The translations under genes and the position numbers were made by a program. The notes beneath the pieces are model-generated. The model did not search any database and was not told the DNA's origin. It worked only from the letters and a program-made list of their open reading frames with translations. Positions 1 to 11,107 of a DNA stretch of 64,000 nt are shown here, piece by piece; within the stretch, counting starts at the first letter, position 1, and the number at the start of each line of letters is the position of its first letter. The DNA is from Favolaschia claudopus (taxonomy: Eukaryota; Basidiomycota; Agaricomycetes; Agaricales; Mycenaceae): assembly GCA_037176885.1 (NCBI GenBank), contig JAWWNJ010000114.1:62001-126000 (forward strand), in the 5' to 3' direction.

Positions 1-265
1 CTCAAACGGAGCGTCGACGACACGGCTGCACTCCCCCACGCGCTCCTTTCCAATTCTACTGCATGGAAATATTCGGACGGCGGTCCTTAATCGTACCTCA
101 ACATGAACCACACCAACAACGACATACGAGTTAGTACCGAGGGCCCTCCTGGAACACGGGAGGGTTTCGGGGACGTGGTACAGCCCTCTCGTCAGTGCCT
201 GCAGGCTGCGAGTTCACAGAGCGAAACCAGCAGGAGTCGAGGTGATTTGGGGTCTAGCCCCGACT

Positions 266-2446
266 ATGTACCCTTCACACGACCCCTTCTGTAGCGGTTC
301 GTCTGCTCTGGCTGTTACAGTGACGGGCGAAGAGCAGAGCCCTCGTCCCTCTTCGGTTGCGACGGTAATTTTAAATGATGATTCGCCGTGGTTGCGTCCA
401 GTATCCGCGACGAATCAGAACTTGAGATTCCAGTCCAACAATACTTTGGCCGACATGGCTACGTCGAATGATTTGCGGGTAAATGAAGAGGGACATCTGA
501 GCTCCCGCAATACCGATATCAATGGCATACAATCAAGCGAGGCATTATCAACCACTTATATTCCCACAGACAATTCCAATCCAATGCCGCCTCATCAACT
601 TCAACGCGATTCAAACGCGCAGCTCGATATAGATAATCCAGGAAACTGGAAAGAATTAAATCAAGACATTCGAAGACGCAACAAGCCTCCGAATCCACCA
701 CGAACAAATAGGTCGACACGGTCGTCTCTGATGTTATGCTCCCTCAACATCAACGGCCGTGACCGAAATAAATCAATACATCGCCCTGACCACAAATTCA
801 ACCATATCAAACATACGATCGATGAAAATAATATCGGAGTCCTCGCACTACAGGAATCGCGCCTCGATGACATTGCGACAACTCAATTTAACAACGTATT
901 TCAACGCTGGTTCAAACTTTTCAATTCATCTCACCCCACAAAACCGACTTCCACAGCGGGTGTCTCTTTTATTCTAAACAGGAAATTCGTTGACACAGAA
1001 AATGTGCGTGAATATGTTCTTGTACCCGGTCGAGCTTTCATGATTGTCATACCTTGGCATCGCGGGACAACTCGAAATATTTTAAATATCTATGCTCCCA
1101 ATTCTCCCGAGGAACGTCGGAAATTGTGGGATTACCTTTGGAACCTGTGGTACACTGAACGCCACTTACCCCTACCAACTGAAGCTGCAGGTGACTGGAA
1201 TTTTGTCGAGGATGATCTCGATCGTTTCTCTGGTGTATCGGACTCGGTCCCTTCGAGCTTTGCCCGTTTAATGTCACTTTTCCAATTCCAAGACGGTTGG
1301 CGTCTGACCTTTCCCGACTCAAGGGATTATACTTGCCGACAAGTTCGTACAGATAATACATCCGGTACGCAACATATTTCTTATGCTAGACTGGACCGAG
1401 TCTACGTACCGAGCTCAAAATTGAACGAGTATCGTGACTGGTCGATCAAACATTGTGCTGTCGCTTCCGACCATCGTTTGGTCTCCGTGGAGATTGTTTA
1501 CAGACAGAATGAACAGCCAGGTCCAGGAAGATGGAGCATGCCGTTGTACCTTCTGAAGACTCCAAAATTTATGAAAAGAGTACACAAGTTGAATGCTAAT
1601 CTAGCCGAAGACTGCGAAAAGATTGAACGCGATGGATCGACTCCGGATTTCAACGAGCAAACAGTGTGGTTCAAATACAAGAGTGATGTGTCGGAATTTG
1701 GGAGACACTGCTCCCGCTTCTTGAATGATCACGTCAAAGAGGTAAGAGCCCTACCAGTCAAACTTCGCATGGTGATACATGATGAAGATATGTCCCTTCA
1801 AGACCAGTTCCTCGCTATACGGGTCATTGAAGACAAAATAGATGCTTGCGTCAGGGAAGAAGCTAATCGGAAGAAACAAATGTCCGAGGCCCGCTACGAT
1901 GTTGAAGGAGAAACTTTGAAGACTAAGCTGTGGACAAAATCCGCCAAGGGTTACGCTTTGAAAGAATCAATTGATGAGTTCAGAGTTGATTCAGCCGAAC
2001 AGACGAATGGATCATCGCGCTTCGAAACTCGACCCGCACAGATGGCCAAAATGGCTGGAAATTATCACGACACAATTCAAAGTCAAAATATTCCCGATGA
2101 ATACAGCAGAGTAATGGCTACAGAACTCGTTCTTGAACATTGTGATGCACATTTATCCTTCGAAGAATATCGGAAACTTGATAAAGTGCTCTCGGAAGAA
2201 GAAATTAGAAAAGCTCTCAAACTTTCAAAGAATGGCAAGGCTCCGGGCCTCGATGGTATTCCATACGAATTCTTCAGGCATATAGATCTCCTCTACACTC
2301 AATCGAAGGACTGTGACAGAGATGCTTTCAATATTGTTGGATTTTTGGTGAAACTATACATGCATATTGAGCGGCACGGAATTATTGACGGCACTAAGTT
2401 CAATGCAGGCTGGCTATGCCCTACAAGAAAGGTGATAAAGCTTTGA
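266..2446 (+). pseudogene. LINE endonuclease and start of reverse transcriptase
   Basis: This open frame of about 725 codons holds an endonuclease/exonuclease/phosphatase fold. The motifs in order are LNING near base 750, ALQESRLDD near 845, LNIYAPN near 1085, GDWNFVEDDLDRFSG near 1195, RLDRVYVP near 1390 and SDHRLVSVE near 1468. These match the Asn, Glu, Asp-x-Asn and Ser-Asp-His signatures of the family that nicks target DNA for target-primed reverse transcription. A lysine-rich linker follows, then the first reverse transcriptase block (LSKNGKAPGLDGIPYEFF near 2223). The frame is lost near 2420 and the protein continues in the next ORF. ATG at 266 is the first methionine; the frame is open upstream to 242, so the true 5' end may be missing. 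Confidence 0.85.
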
Positions 2447-4921
2447 TTTCCAATTATCGTCCTATAACGCTGTTGAATATTGATTACAAACTAATGACCA
2501 AAGCTCACTCGCTCAGACTGATGGAGGTCGCCCCGTCACTGGTGCATCCGGACCAAGCTGGGTTCATGAAAGGTCGGAAGATTGAGGACCAAGTCAAGCT
2601 TTCCAAATTCCTGCTTGACTATGCTGAAGCAGCGGAAGAGGACGGAGTAATAATTGCGCTTGCTCAAGAAAAAGCATACGACAGAATAAATCATTCTTAC
2701 CTACTGCGTGTGTTGCAACATTTTCGTTTCCCCCTCGTTTTTGTAACTTAATTCGAAGTCTGTACACGAATGCTGAGACCGTTGTAATGGTGAACGGGAT
2801 GTTCAGTGACCCATATTTCGTGATCCGCGGTGTCCGACAAGGTGACCCCTTGTCATGTCTCCTCTTCAATCTTGCTATTGAGCCGCTAGCGTGCCTCATT
2901 CGTAACTCTGAATTAAAAGCATCCTTATTCCCGAACTGAATGAGAACTTGGTTATATCTCTCTTTGCGGATGATACGACAATTTACTTATCCTCTTCAGA
3001 TTCCCTCGATGAGCTATGGAATATCCTAGACATTTGGTGTGCTGCGTCAACGGCGAGGTTCAATGAACATAAGACTGTAATCTTGCCGTTTGGGAGGCCT
3101 GTATATCGAGCAGAAGTTTTGCGCGATCGGAGAATCAATAAAGATTCAAAGCTTGGAAGTATCGGTACCGAAATTCGGATTGTACCTGACGGAGACACCT
3201 GTCGCATGCTAGGAGCATGGATAGGGAACGAAGTGACCTACCTCACTCCGTGGCCAACAGTTGTTGAGAAAATCAAATGCGATCTCCGCCGTTGGAGTAT
3301 GATGAACCCTGGGCTGGAAGGGAAACGTCACATTATCAACATGATAATTGGCGGCAGGACTCAATACCTGACACGGGTCCAAGGAATGCCTAAAGAAATC
3401 GAATCCATGTTGATCCACCTTGAACACGAATTTTTATGGGACGGTAAAAGAGCGAGAGTCGGCTATGAAACTATGATTAGACCCATCCTCGACGGTGGAA
3501 AACAAATCTTGGATATACAGTCGAGAAATGAGGCCATAGACTTGATAAACCTACAAGCCTACCTCCATTCAGGACGAGACCGAGCACGATGGTGTTACTT
3601 TGTGGATTTTTTGATCAGGAACTACTCGGAGAAAAGCTACCTGAACTTTCGTCCCGGCCAAGTTTTGAATGTCTTCATCCAGAACATATACCTCCCAATA
3701 TCCTCGAAGACTAAACTACCAGAACAATTGAAGAGAATGATTCGGACAGCGGAAAAATACGATTTAAAATTCACCGCTTTGTCGATTGCACCAGAGGTAC
3801 AGACAGAGATGCCAATTTGGAAGCATCTAGCGGTGAATACAGTCCTTTATAATAGCGCATGCCATAGAAAAGCTGCTGCCTGCCTTCGCATGAATCACAA
3901 TGTTAGAACTCTGAGAGATTTGTTACCCATCGCCGACAGGAAAACTACATTTCCTCGAAAACCGCATCAAATTAACCCTTCTGGGTTTGGTCGGAAAAAT
4001 TGCGGATGTCCCCCTTGCCGGCGGGATCGCGTCAAACTCGGTTGTGCAGACCCGGGGGCTTGTATTGACGCCGCAAAAGCTATCGTGAATAGTGTGAGTC
4101 CGAAATGGAACCCGTTGATTTCGAGCAGGGATCTGTGTCAGGAACTTGGACTTTCAGAAATTAAACTGGAACAAAATAATCAGCCCATGAGTGCTGATAA
4201 GGAACTTACATACGACTCCGACTACTCCTTGCGCAAAATTAATTCTGGATTCCGAATATTTGCTACAGAGGAAGCTTCGAATCTGGTGCCAGCAAGACGA
4301 AAATTAGACTCCGAAAATGCACAGACACCATTGACAATCTTCCTAGATTGTCGGGTACGACATGCAGGAGAATTCGAGCCAGCGATTGAGCTTCGAATCG
4401 ACACTTGCCACGAAACACCGTCAGAGTCAACTTTTGAATTCTTTTCACTATCATTTGACTCACCAGATATTCCACTATCCTTCTCATCGGGTCTTCTGGG
4501 AGGCCTTGTACACAAGCTACAGACGACCCCGAAATCTGTGCCTCTGTTGATTTGCTCAAAATCCGATTACCTTGCCCGTGTCTGTGTCAAAAGCAGAAGG
4601 GACTTCGAAAATGATATGCTCAATATTAGCTTTCCGCTCCTGAAAGCGGTTTTCGCTGCTCTCAATGAGAGGACTGGTCGTATTAGGTTCAAAAAATTGT
4701 CTAAACCACCGACCAACACTGGTTCCCATGTCGCAGTGATACGAACCGTCGAGATTGACACTCAGACAGACTTGATGTTCACCAATCCAGGAATTGAACT
4801 ACAATACGGCAATCAACGTGCTTTCACAAAGATTATACGCAACCTACGTTCCAAACCATTCCGAAAAACAACTTTCATAAATCTTGACCGGGTCCGATGT
4901 GCCATCGAGGAATTGTCGGGC
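2416..4921 (+). pseudogene. LINE reverse transcriptase and RNase H-like region
   Basis: The reverse transcriptase continues here through NYRPITLLNIDYK (2452), QAGFMKGR (2557), motif A near 2655, VRQGDPLSCLLFN (2830) and FADDTT (2963), the catalytic YxDD-type box. Motif A reads LAQEKAYD where the family has an aspartate in the second position, so a metal-binding residue is lost. A cysteine cluster (NCGCPPCRRDRVKLGC, about 4000-4047) and a degenerate RNase H-like stretch with LLICSKSDYLAR (about 4540) follow. Frame changes or stops occur near 2420, 2745 and 2937. The frame from 2948 is then open until the MITE at 4922. Confidence 0.82.
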
Positions 4922-5190
4922 TACTGTAGTATTACGTTCAATTCGTAGGGTCACAGGTCACAGACCCGAAATCCTACGAAAATTTTCGCAAGTCACAGCG
5001 TCACAAAGGGGTCCTACGAAAGGTTCCTCCCTGTGACATGGAATTTGGTGCGATTTCAGGCCTAAAAAGGGGGTAAAAAACGAAAATTTTTCGTAAGTCA
5101 CAGTGTCCCAAGGCCCCCTTACGAAAGGGTAAATTCGTAAGGGGTGTCACACCCAAAACCGGCTTACGAATTGAACGTAATACTACAGTA
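4922..5190. mobile_element. TA-flanked MITE inserted in the LINE
   Basis: A 26-bp perfect inverted repeat (tactgtagtattacgttcaa... and its complement) bounds 4922-5190, with TA at both outer edges. The inside is non-coding, with repeated tcaca(g/c) and tacgaaa words. Removing the element and one TA (267 bp, 89 codons) puts the two LINE frames back in phase, so this is a clean TA-target insertion of the Tc1/mariner type. The termini resemble those of the element at 35303-35666, which also begins TACTGTA. Confidence 0.88.
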
Positions 5191-5797
5191 TACTCCCTCG
5201 AACGAAATGATTTGGAAATCTGTACGTTCCACAACACTTCGACGACTCGCAAGGGAATTCTTCTGGAAATGTATACATGAGACCTTTCGAGTTGGGGAGT
5301 TCTGGGCACATCTGCACACTAATCATCCAATGGGAATTTGCCAGCATTGCGGCGTACCTCAACTTTGGTCAAAGAAATTCTCGGCTTTGAGTTGGCCAAA
5401 ATTAAATTGGGGTCTGATTCTGGGATGTAACCTCGTTCAATTTAAATCAGAAAAGGGTAGGATTTTACCGCACCAGGGGAGACTATTCGCAATCCTGGTA
5501 TCTGTATCCTGGCATCTAATATGGAAGTTGCGAGTTGACCGTGTGATAAAAAATCCGGGGAAAGTTCATTTTCCTGTGGAAGTGCATAATCTGTGGCTAT
5601 CGCAAATTAATTTAGCTCTGGACCGAGACCGGATTTTAACTGACAGAGCAAGATTGGGTTCATTGGCTCTCAGCCAAAAACAGGTTCTAAATACCTGGAG
5701 TGGGTTACTCATGAATGAGGACAGTTTGCCGGACAACTGGACATTTACTAAGGGGGTTTTAGTGGGTATACAGCCCATGAAAATTGGAATTGGATGA
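5191..5797 (+). pseudogene. LINE C-terminal region with damaged zinc knuckle
   Basis: This frame continues the LINE after the MITE. It carries FFWKCIHETFRVGEFWAHL and then ICQHCGVPQ, the start of the zinc-binding knuckle (zf-RVT type) found at LINE C-termini. The second half of the knuckle, usually an EHI...C stretch, is absent and the reading passes straight to LWSKKFSALSWPKLNWG, which I read as an internal deletion of about 30 codons. The tail (LNTWSGLL, LPDNWTFTKGVLVG) looks like the natural end of the protein, so the element's 3' coding end is present. Confidence 0.75.
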
Positions 5798-6836
5798 AAC
5801 TCAACGGCTGGAGTCCCACACTGGTTTTTTCGTGCGTAAGGCATTTCCTCCCGGTATGAACAAAAATCGAAAACGAAAACGCGGCTAGCTGATAATGATC
5901 AGGCGGCCTTCCAGGCCATCAAGTCCATCAATTGCCAGCATTCAAAAACGAAAATGACCGGGCAAAGAAGCCGAGAGGATTGGATTGATGTCACAGTCAC
6001 AGTATATCAATGTCCGTGGTCTACTGTACCGATATGTATGGTAGCAACATAACGCATAACGCAGCGCCATTTTTGCTTACAAATCGTCCCATATATGGTA
6101 ATTTTGCACTGCTTTTGCACAGCAAATTACCATAAAAGGCTAGCAACGGCGCGTAACGCACCTCAGAGCGTTGCCTCCATACAGATCGGTACAGTATTGT
6201 GTCATCGGCCGCTTGCCGAACGCGTCCGAGTGGCTGTACCAGGTCACGCACACGGCGTGTCTTACTTAGCACTTAATTGAAGAGTGAAGATCACTTCACT
6301 TCAAAATCATAAAATAGAAATTTTTACGATACCCGAGTATGAGATTCGTAGCAAACATGATACTTATAGACAAACACTAAAGGTATGTAAATAGGAAACA
6401 AGAATGGACTACATAAAGTAAACAAATATTATTATTTTATATTTATCTGTTAATTTGTGTTGGCTGCCGGCAGTAGCTAAGTTGCACGAGCATCTCAATT
6501 TGCGGAGGGAAAAAACGGCAATTTCGGTTATTTTTAAGTAGTAGCCGAGCATCGGAACGGGATGTACGTGACCGTGACCCTTGGCGTCATAGAGCCGACC
6601 TTGACTTGTTCCGTGCCGACTGCTTCATTTTCGTTTCTGAACCTGCTGCCGACGGGCACCACCGGCCATCTATCGGCTATTCTATATATAGTCGTTTTCG
6701 TTTTCGTTTCTAGTATATACTCCATTTCCTCCTGGACAACTTCCCCGGCATTTTCTGGTCCACAACCAGTAACCAAAGCGGACGACTCGGAATGCATATG
6801 CAGACTGACAATCGTTAGGTTCAGACCCAACGCTCC
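5798..6836. other. LINE 3' flank and kinase-like gene upstream region
   Basis: I see no gene in this stretch. It begins as the presumed 3' untranslated part of the LINE. Around 6540-6740 it becomes GC-richer, with a ctatatatag box at about 6680-6690 that could be a TATA-type promoter element for the gene starting at 6941. Short repeats of ttttcg follow it. Confidence 0.3.
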
Positions 6837-6859
6837 AAAAAAAAAAAAAAAAAAAAAAA
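6837..6859 (+). repeat. Poly(A) tract of 23 bases
   Basis: An uninterrupted run of 23 A lies about 80 bases upstream of the kinase-like start codon. It could be a promoter dA:dT tract or the relic tail of a retroposon; no target-site duplication was found to decide. Confidence 0.6.
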
Positions 6860-6940
6860 GACGAACAGGAGAAAAGCTATTTGGGTTATTTTGCCAAATC
6901 TCGACCTCCCCCGCCTATTAATGCCTGCACATCGGAGAGC

Positions 6941-8356
6941 ATGTCTACATTCACCGCTGAGTGTTTACTACATGTTACACGGCTGCAGACCTTCGATCCA
7001 AGAGAATTGTCCTGCGCCAGCACGCCGAACGGTCGCATCTTGGACTTCTCTTTGGTTCGTCGCGTTCTGCAGGAGAACGGCCCTGATTTTGAATACACCA
7101 TCAACGCAATATCTACGTGGCAGTGGACAATCTCACCCCCAGGCGTATTTGCAACGATCAATTCGGAGGAACTGCTCTATCCTTACTTACTGTGGGCCCT
7201 CTATAGGCCCGCTTCCGAAGCTGTTGCTCCCGTTCTGCGTGCGCTCGAGCTGCCTTTCTCTGGCTATAGCACGGCAGACGCTCTGGACAGGGGGACCGAG
7301 TCGGGGACCACCGACCTCGTGCACTTTCTGCCGCACTGTGACAACCTCTCTCAACCTGAGCTGCCTGCCAAGGATACTGTGCAGACAGCGCATGAAGTCA
7401 AAAGAGCCATGGTCCTCACCAACGACAAACTCGTGTTACTACATGCCTATGCGACACAGTCTTGGTCATTCCGATCATCTGGCAACTTTCCAATCGGGCG
7501 CAGGCTGCTTCGCCAGGTGCGCACTGCCGTGTGCATGATATGTCTTCTAAACCCTCCTCAGGTGCTCGCTGAGCTTGAACTTTACGGATTGGCGCACATC
7601 ATTGTGACAACTGAGACACACTATGTCCTCGTCCATCTCAAAGGACACATCTTGCGCATGAGCCCTATCTATGACATCCACAATTCAGCATCTCAGGCCG
7701 AGGACGTGGCCGAGCTTGTCTTGTTCTACGCCCACGCATCCCTCGCCAAGGCAGCGAACACTAATTCCTCTCGTGTTCCTTCGGCAATTCAGCAAGATGT
7801 ACGAGTCGGCTTTTGCACCACGATCTCGTCGTTTCCTGTGTCATTATTCAGGCCGGATCGTGGAGTCCTATGTATCGATGGGCACAGCTGGCCAACAAAA
7901 TTGGTGCCGGCCACACCTTCTGGTCTACTCCCATCGATACCTTTACAAATTGTTGGGTTCGATGGTCACTGGCGTCACCGCGGCGACGTTGCCATAGCCT
8001 TCATCCATCTAGTGTTTACTGTCGTTCGGTGCAAGGCGGTTGCGAAGGTTGCGCGCAAACCAACTGCGTCCACTCGCCTCAAGCGCGAGTACGACGTCTA
8101 CGATGCACTTGGGATGTTGCAGGGTATTTCCATCCCTAAAATTTTCGGCATGTTTCGCACCCTCGGCGACAGCTGTTGGGTGCTCATAATGAGCCACCAA
8201 GGTATGCCGTTGGGCGATTTTAATACCCTCAGCCTAAAACAGCGGTCTGCGACTCGTTCAGATGTATAGAGCAACAACTCATGTTCACTTCTAGGCGTCG
8301 TCTTTTGTCGCATCTGATTCGAATCCATGAAGCCGGCGTAGAGCATTGCGCAACAG
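6941..8356 (+). pseudogene. Fungal kinase-like protein, 3' truncated
   Basis: The frame from ATG 6941 is open for over 430 codons. The first 350 residues are unassigned and agaric-like. The end looks like the N-lobe of a fungal protein-kinase-like fold: AVAKVARK (possible ATP-binding lysine), LKREYDVYDAL, IPKIFGMF, then VLIMSHQGMPLGDF. A likely 53-bp intron (about 8244-8296, gtctgc...tctag) joins this to RRLLSHLIRIHEAGVEH, which is where the catalytic loop (usually HGDxxxxN) should follow. Instead the sequence becomes the reverse strand of a tyrosine recombinase. The catalytic loop and DFG region are missing, so the protein should be inactive as a kinase. The kinase call rests on these motifs only. 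Confidence 0.55.
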
Positions 8357-9159
8357 TGAGATTTGAATCCAGGCAATGCTTGTACAGTCGGTGAATGTCC
8401 TCCAGAGCCAAGGCTCTTGCTGATGAGGAGACTTCACCAGATTTGGCTTTAGTTTTCTCGAGTCCAACCATAAATTGAGAAACTTGACGAGAACGAGTCG
8501 GAAGACCGCGCCTAGAATTAACATATACTTGGCTATGATACCCGGCCGATGCAAGAAGACACGTACCATGTGTTAGTCACTGAATCAAGTCGCCATTCCG
8601 TGAGACTCTCATTCGGACGTAGATTTTTGTACCACATTGTGAGTGCGGCCCGTGTTGAGACTGCAGTTGAATACTGCAATGCAAGCACATATCAAACTCC
8701 GATTAAACATTGAATTGGAACCTACCTTTCGGCCTTCAAAGCCCTCTTCCACCGGGCCACATTTCTGAGTAATAAGTGCAGCAATGTCATGCGGTGTTTT
8801 GTCATCAACGCGCGTCGCGTCCCATTTTTTATTGCGGCGTAAATGGAAAGTGATGTAGTGTTTGATGATACTATTCAACATTTTGTCAAGGATTCAACAG
8901 ATGAGCAGTTAAACAAATTTTACCGTAGATGACCGTCTCGGGTTCCGTCGGTAATACTTGCCTTAGTCATTTTAGCTGCATACCGAGCAGCCTCATCATC
9001 AAGCTGATCTTCCGGGAACTCATCCAGATGCTGTGTGACAAGATCTTGAACGTGTAATAGCAGCGAGTCGGCATCTTCGAGATCTAAGAGACAGAGCTCA
9101 TCGTCAACCTTCAATTTAGAAATGAGCTCGCGATTGGACACCGTTGATGATGAGAACAA
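8357..9159 (-). pseudogene. Crypton-type tyrosine recombinase, N-terminal half
   Basis: On the minus strand at least three exons join well: 8726-8881, 8567-8673 and about 8360-8511, with introns 8674-8725 (gtaggt...tgcag) and 8512-8566 (gtacgt...tctag). They read HYITFHLRRNKKWDATRVDD, then YSTAVSTRAALTMWYKNL, then GLPTRSRQVSQFMVGLEKTK and KSGEVSSSARALALEDIHRL. This matches my recollection of the core-binding half of agaric Crypton recombinases, which cut and rejoin DNA through a C-terminal tyrosine. An acidic exon upstream (about 8950-9120, LISKLKVDDELCLLDLEDAD) probably belongs to it. The catalytic half is absent here; the frame ends at the junction with the kinase-like gene. Confidence 0.55.
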
Positions 9160-9700
9160 TATTTTACCTGTTCATCTGTAGGTACGGGCTTCTCCTGTGA
9201 TATTGGATGGGAATTTTGCGTTGACATGGCGGGTACTGAGAAAGAGGGAGGAATTGAGAAACAGGAGAAAAGGGTGTCTCAAAGTAAGTGAAGGTTACCT
9301 CCCACACGCGTTTCACGCGCGTTAAGACTCGTACGAGGGTCAAAGAAGGTTCATGATGTAAAATAAGGCCCGCATTGCCCGCATTTGTGCCAATAAAAAT
9401 ATTTTGACGCGTCCTATTGATTTGGCTCAAGCAAATAAAATACACCAAGAGAAGCAAAGCCTGTAATCAGCCTCTGTACCGGTAAAAGGATAGGTATTTC
9501 TGCAATGGAAGTGAGCAATGAGCCGTTCAATATCTGTCATCCATACCTCGCATGCCGCAATTCGCGCAATGATCGTGTTCAGCCACGTAAAACCGCCTGG
9601 TCCAGCCACAGCACGCCACACACGTCCTGAAATACATACCGGCACAAATTGAGCTTGCTGCTTAGTCGGATCAGTGAATAGCAATAAGAATGGCACTACA
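9160..9700 (-). CDS. Possible upstream exons of the recombinase or unknown gene
   Basis: The minus strand shows exon-like blocks with good splice sites: a block ending at about 9548 (WLNTIIARIAACE), an intron gtatgg...tgcag, a short block, an intron gtacag...aatag, and NIFIGTNAGNAGLILHHE (about 9370-9425). They join without stops toward the recombinase exons, but I recognise no domain. They could be the real 5' part of that gene or a neighbouring hypothetical gene. Confidence 0.25.
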
Positions 9701-10840
9701 TTATCGGCTCAACAAGTCTATATCTCAATTAGGGAAGGACTCGGGTTGCCGACAATGTACCGCTGCAACGGCACAAGCAGGAAGCGGCACATGCCTAGCA
9801 GAACATGGAATCATGCATGCGGAACAGGTGCCGCTTCACCGTTCAGCGTTGAGATGCGGGCACTGGACAGTCTCGACCTGAGATCACAATAAGAAAAATA
9901 TACGAAATGAATTGAAACTCGACTCAAAATTTTGATGACGGCGCTACGCGCCGGCATTGCAAAGTATTGGTGTTTGCTGAATGTTGTGGCGGCGCAGAGT
10001 TCGTCTGCATAGTCCATAGTAACAAGCAAAAGATGAGAAACAGTTGAAAACACACCGAGATAATTTTTTCAGCGGCGCTACGCGCCGTGAATGGGGATGG
10101 CGACGGCATATAGTATTGTAGGCGTGTGAATTACACACTTGCATGTAGCTTACAGAGAGCTATTGACAATTCTTTGAGTGTAATTAGCAAAATATAGAGC
10201 CGTCACGAGCGATGGCGTACCAAGAGCTGTCATTACGTTGCGAGGCGCGTTACCACAAGTCTAGGAGACCGAGGAGAGGCGGGGTTGAGGCGGGTTGAGG
10301 CGCTGGCATTGCTGCATATAGCGCAGACCTCGACGTATTCGGAAGGTCGAGGTCTTGTCGTTGACGTCCGTCCGACTCGACTCCGATGGCCAGACAAGCC
10401 GTAGCAAGCGGAGTAGGCTGCTCCGCTGCCTCTGTAAGCCTGCTGAATCTAATCTATACACCTTTATCTTGCGTGCCCCATGGCAAGCATTGACTTAAAG
10501 AATCATGGGGCACGCTATGGCTAGCTCATCCCTTGAGTTTTTGTGTGCCCCATAGACACCTAAGGCTTGTTTCTGTGCGTGGGGTACGCAGGCAAGGCGG
10601 TCCGACGGCCCTACCTCGAGCGAAGCCGACGGCCGTCCGTAGTGGCAGTTTGAGGTAAAAGAATGTCGTCTTGCATCGGACTTCAAAAACCTGAGTACAG
10701 CGGTCTTCTTGCTCATGGATTGTTGCATAGTTTGAAAGAGTGGATTTGTAGCTTGCTGTCAGTACCGGAATCGTCCCCAGAGGTCCAGCAAAACGAAGGA
10801 TATTGGTTGTTGTAAGTTGGCAGGAAGATCATTTCCGTCA
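9701..10840. other. Intergenic, with short hairpin repeats
   Basis: No convincing gene is visible. The word ggcgctacgcgcc occurs twice (about 9951 and 10074) as a short hairpin. A tgccccat hairpin pair lies at about 10473-10514, with a further copy at 10543. These look like remnants of small elements. Confidence 0.35.
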
Positions 10841-10858
10841 CACTATGGGGAGGAAACC

Positions 10859-11107
10859 CACTCAGCGTGAGTGGGTAGACCCACTCGGGCTGAGTGGGTG
10901 AAGTACTCGTATGGAGTGGGTACCCCCTCGACCGGAGTGGGCGACCCACTTGCCCCAAGTCGGGATACCTACTCACCATGAGTAGGTTTTGGCAATTCCT
11001 CAACTCGAATTGAGTGGGTCACCCACTCAGGCTGAGTGGGTTTACCTACTCAACGGGAGTGTGCCAACCTACTTGCACTGAGCTGGGTATCTACTCAATT
11101 CAAGTAG
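10859..11107. repeat. Array of palindromic GAGTGGGT / ACCCACTC words
   Basis: About 250 bp are packed with degenerate copies of gagtgggt, gagtaggt and their complements, often paired as short hairpins (for example acccactcgggctgagtggg). Spacing is irregular, about 15-30 bp. A second array of the same word lies at 14338-14473. They may be subterminal repeats of a DNA transposon or a protein-binding array. Confidence 0.75.

Larger units (their letters stand above)
242..5797 (+). mobile_element. Degenerate Tad1-like LINE retrotransposon
   Basis: This is a non-LTR retrotransposon with the order expected of a fungal Tad1-like LINE: apurinic-type endonuclease, reverse transcriptase, RNase H-like region and C-terminal zinc-knuckle region. 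It is broken into several reading frames (242-2446, 2416-2751, about 2752-2937, 2948-4921 and 5191-5797). The breaks are a frame change near 2420, another near 2745, an in-frame stop near 2937 and a MITE at 4922-5190. The first base of the motif A aspartate codon is changed, and part of the zinc knuckle is missing. It should be unable to move by itself. The family name rests on recalled agaric LINE proteins. No target-site duplication or A-rich tail was located with confidence. Confidence 0.88.

Noticed and set aside
8400..8520. Possible continuation of the kinase-like fold (GDFTRFGFSF)
   Set aside because: The same bases form a better recombinase exon on the minus strand.
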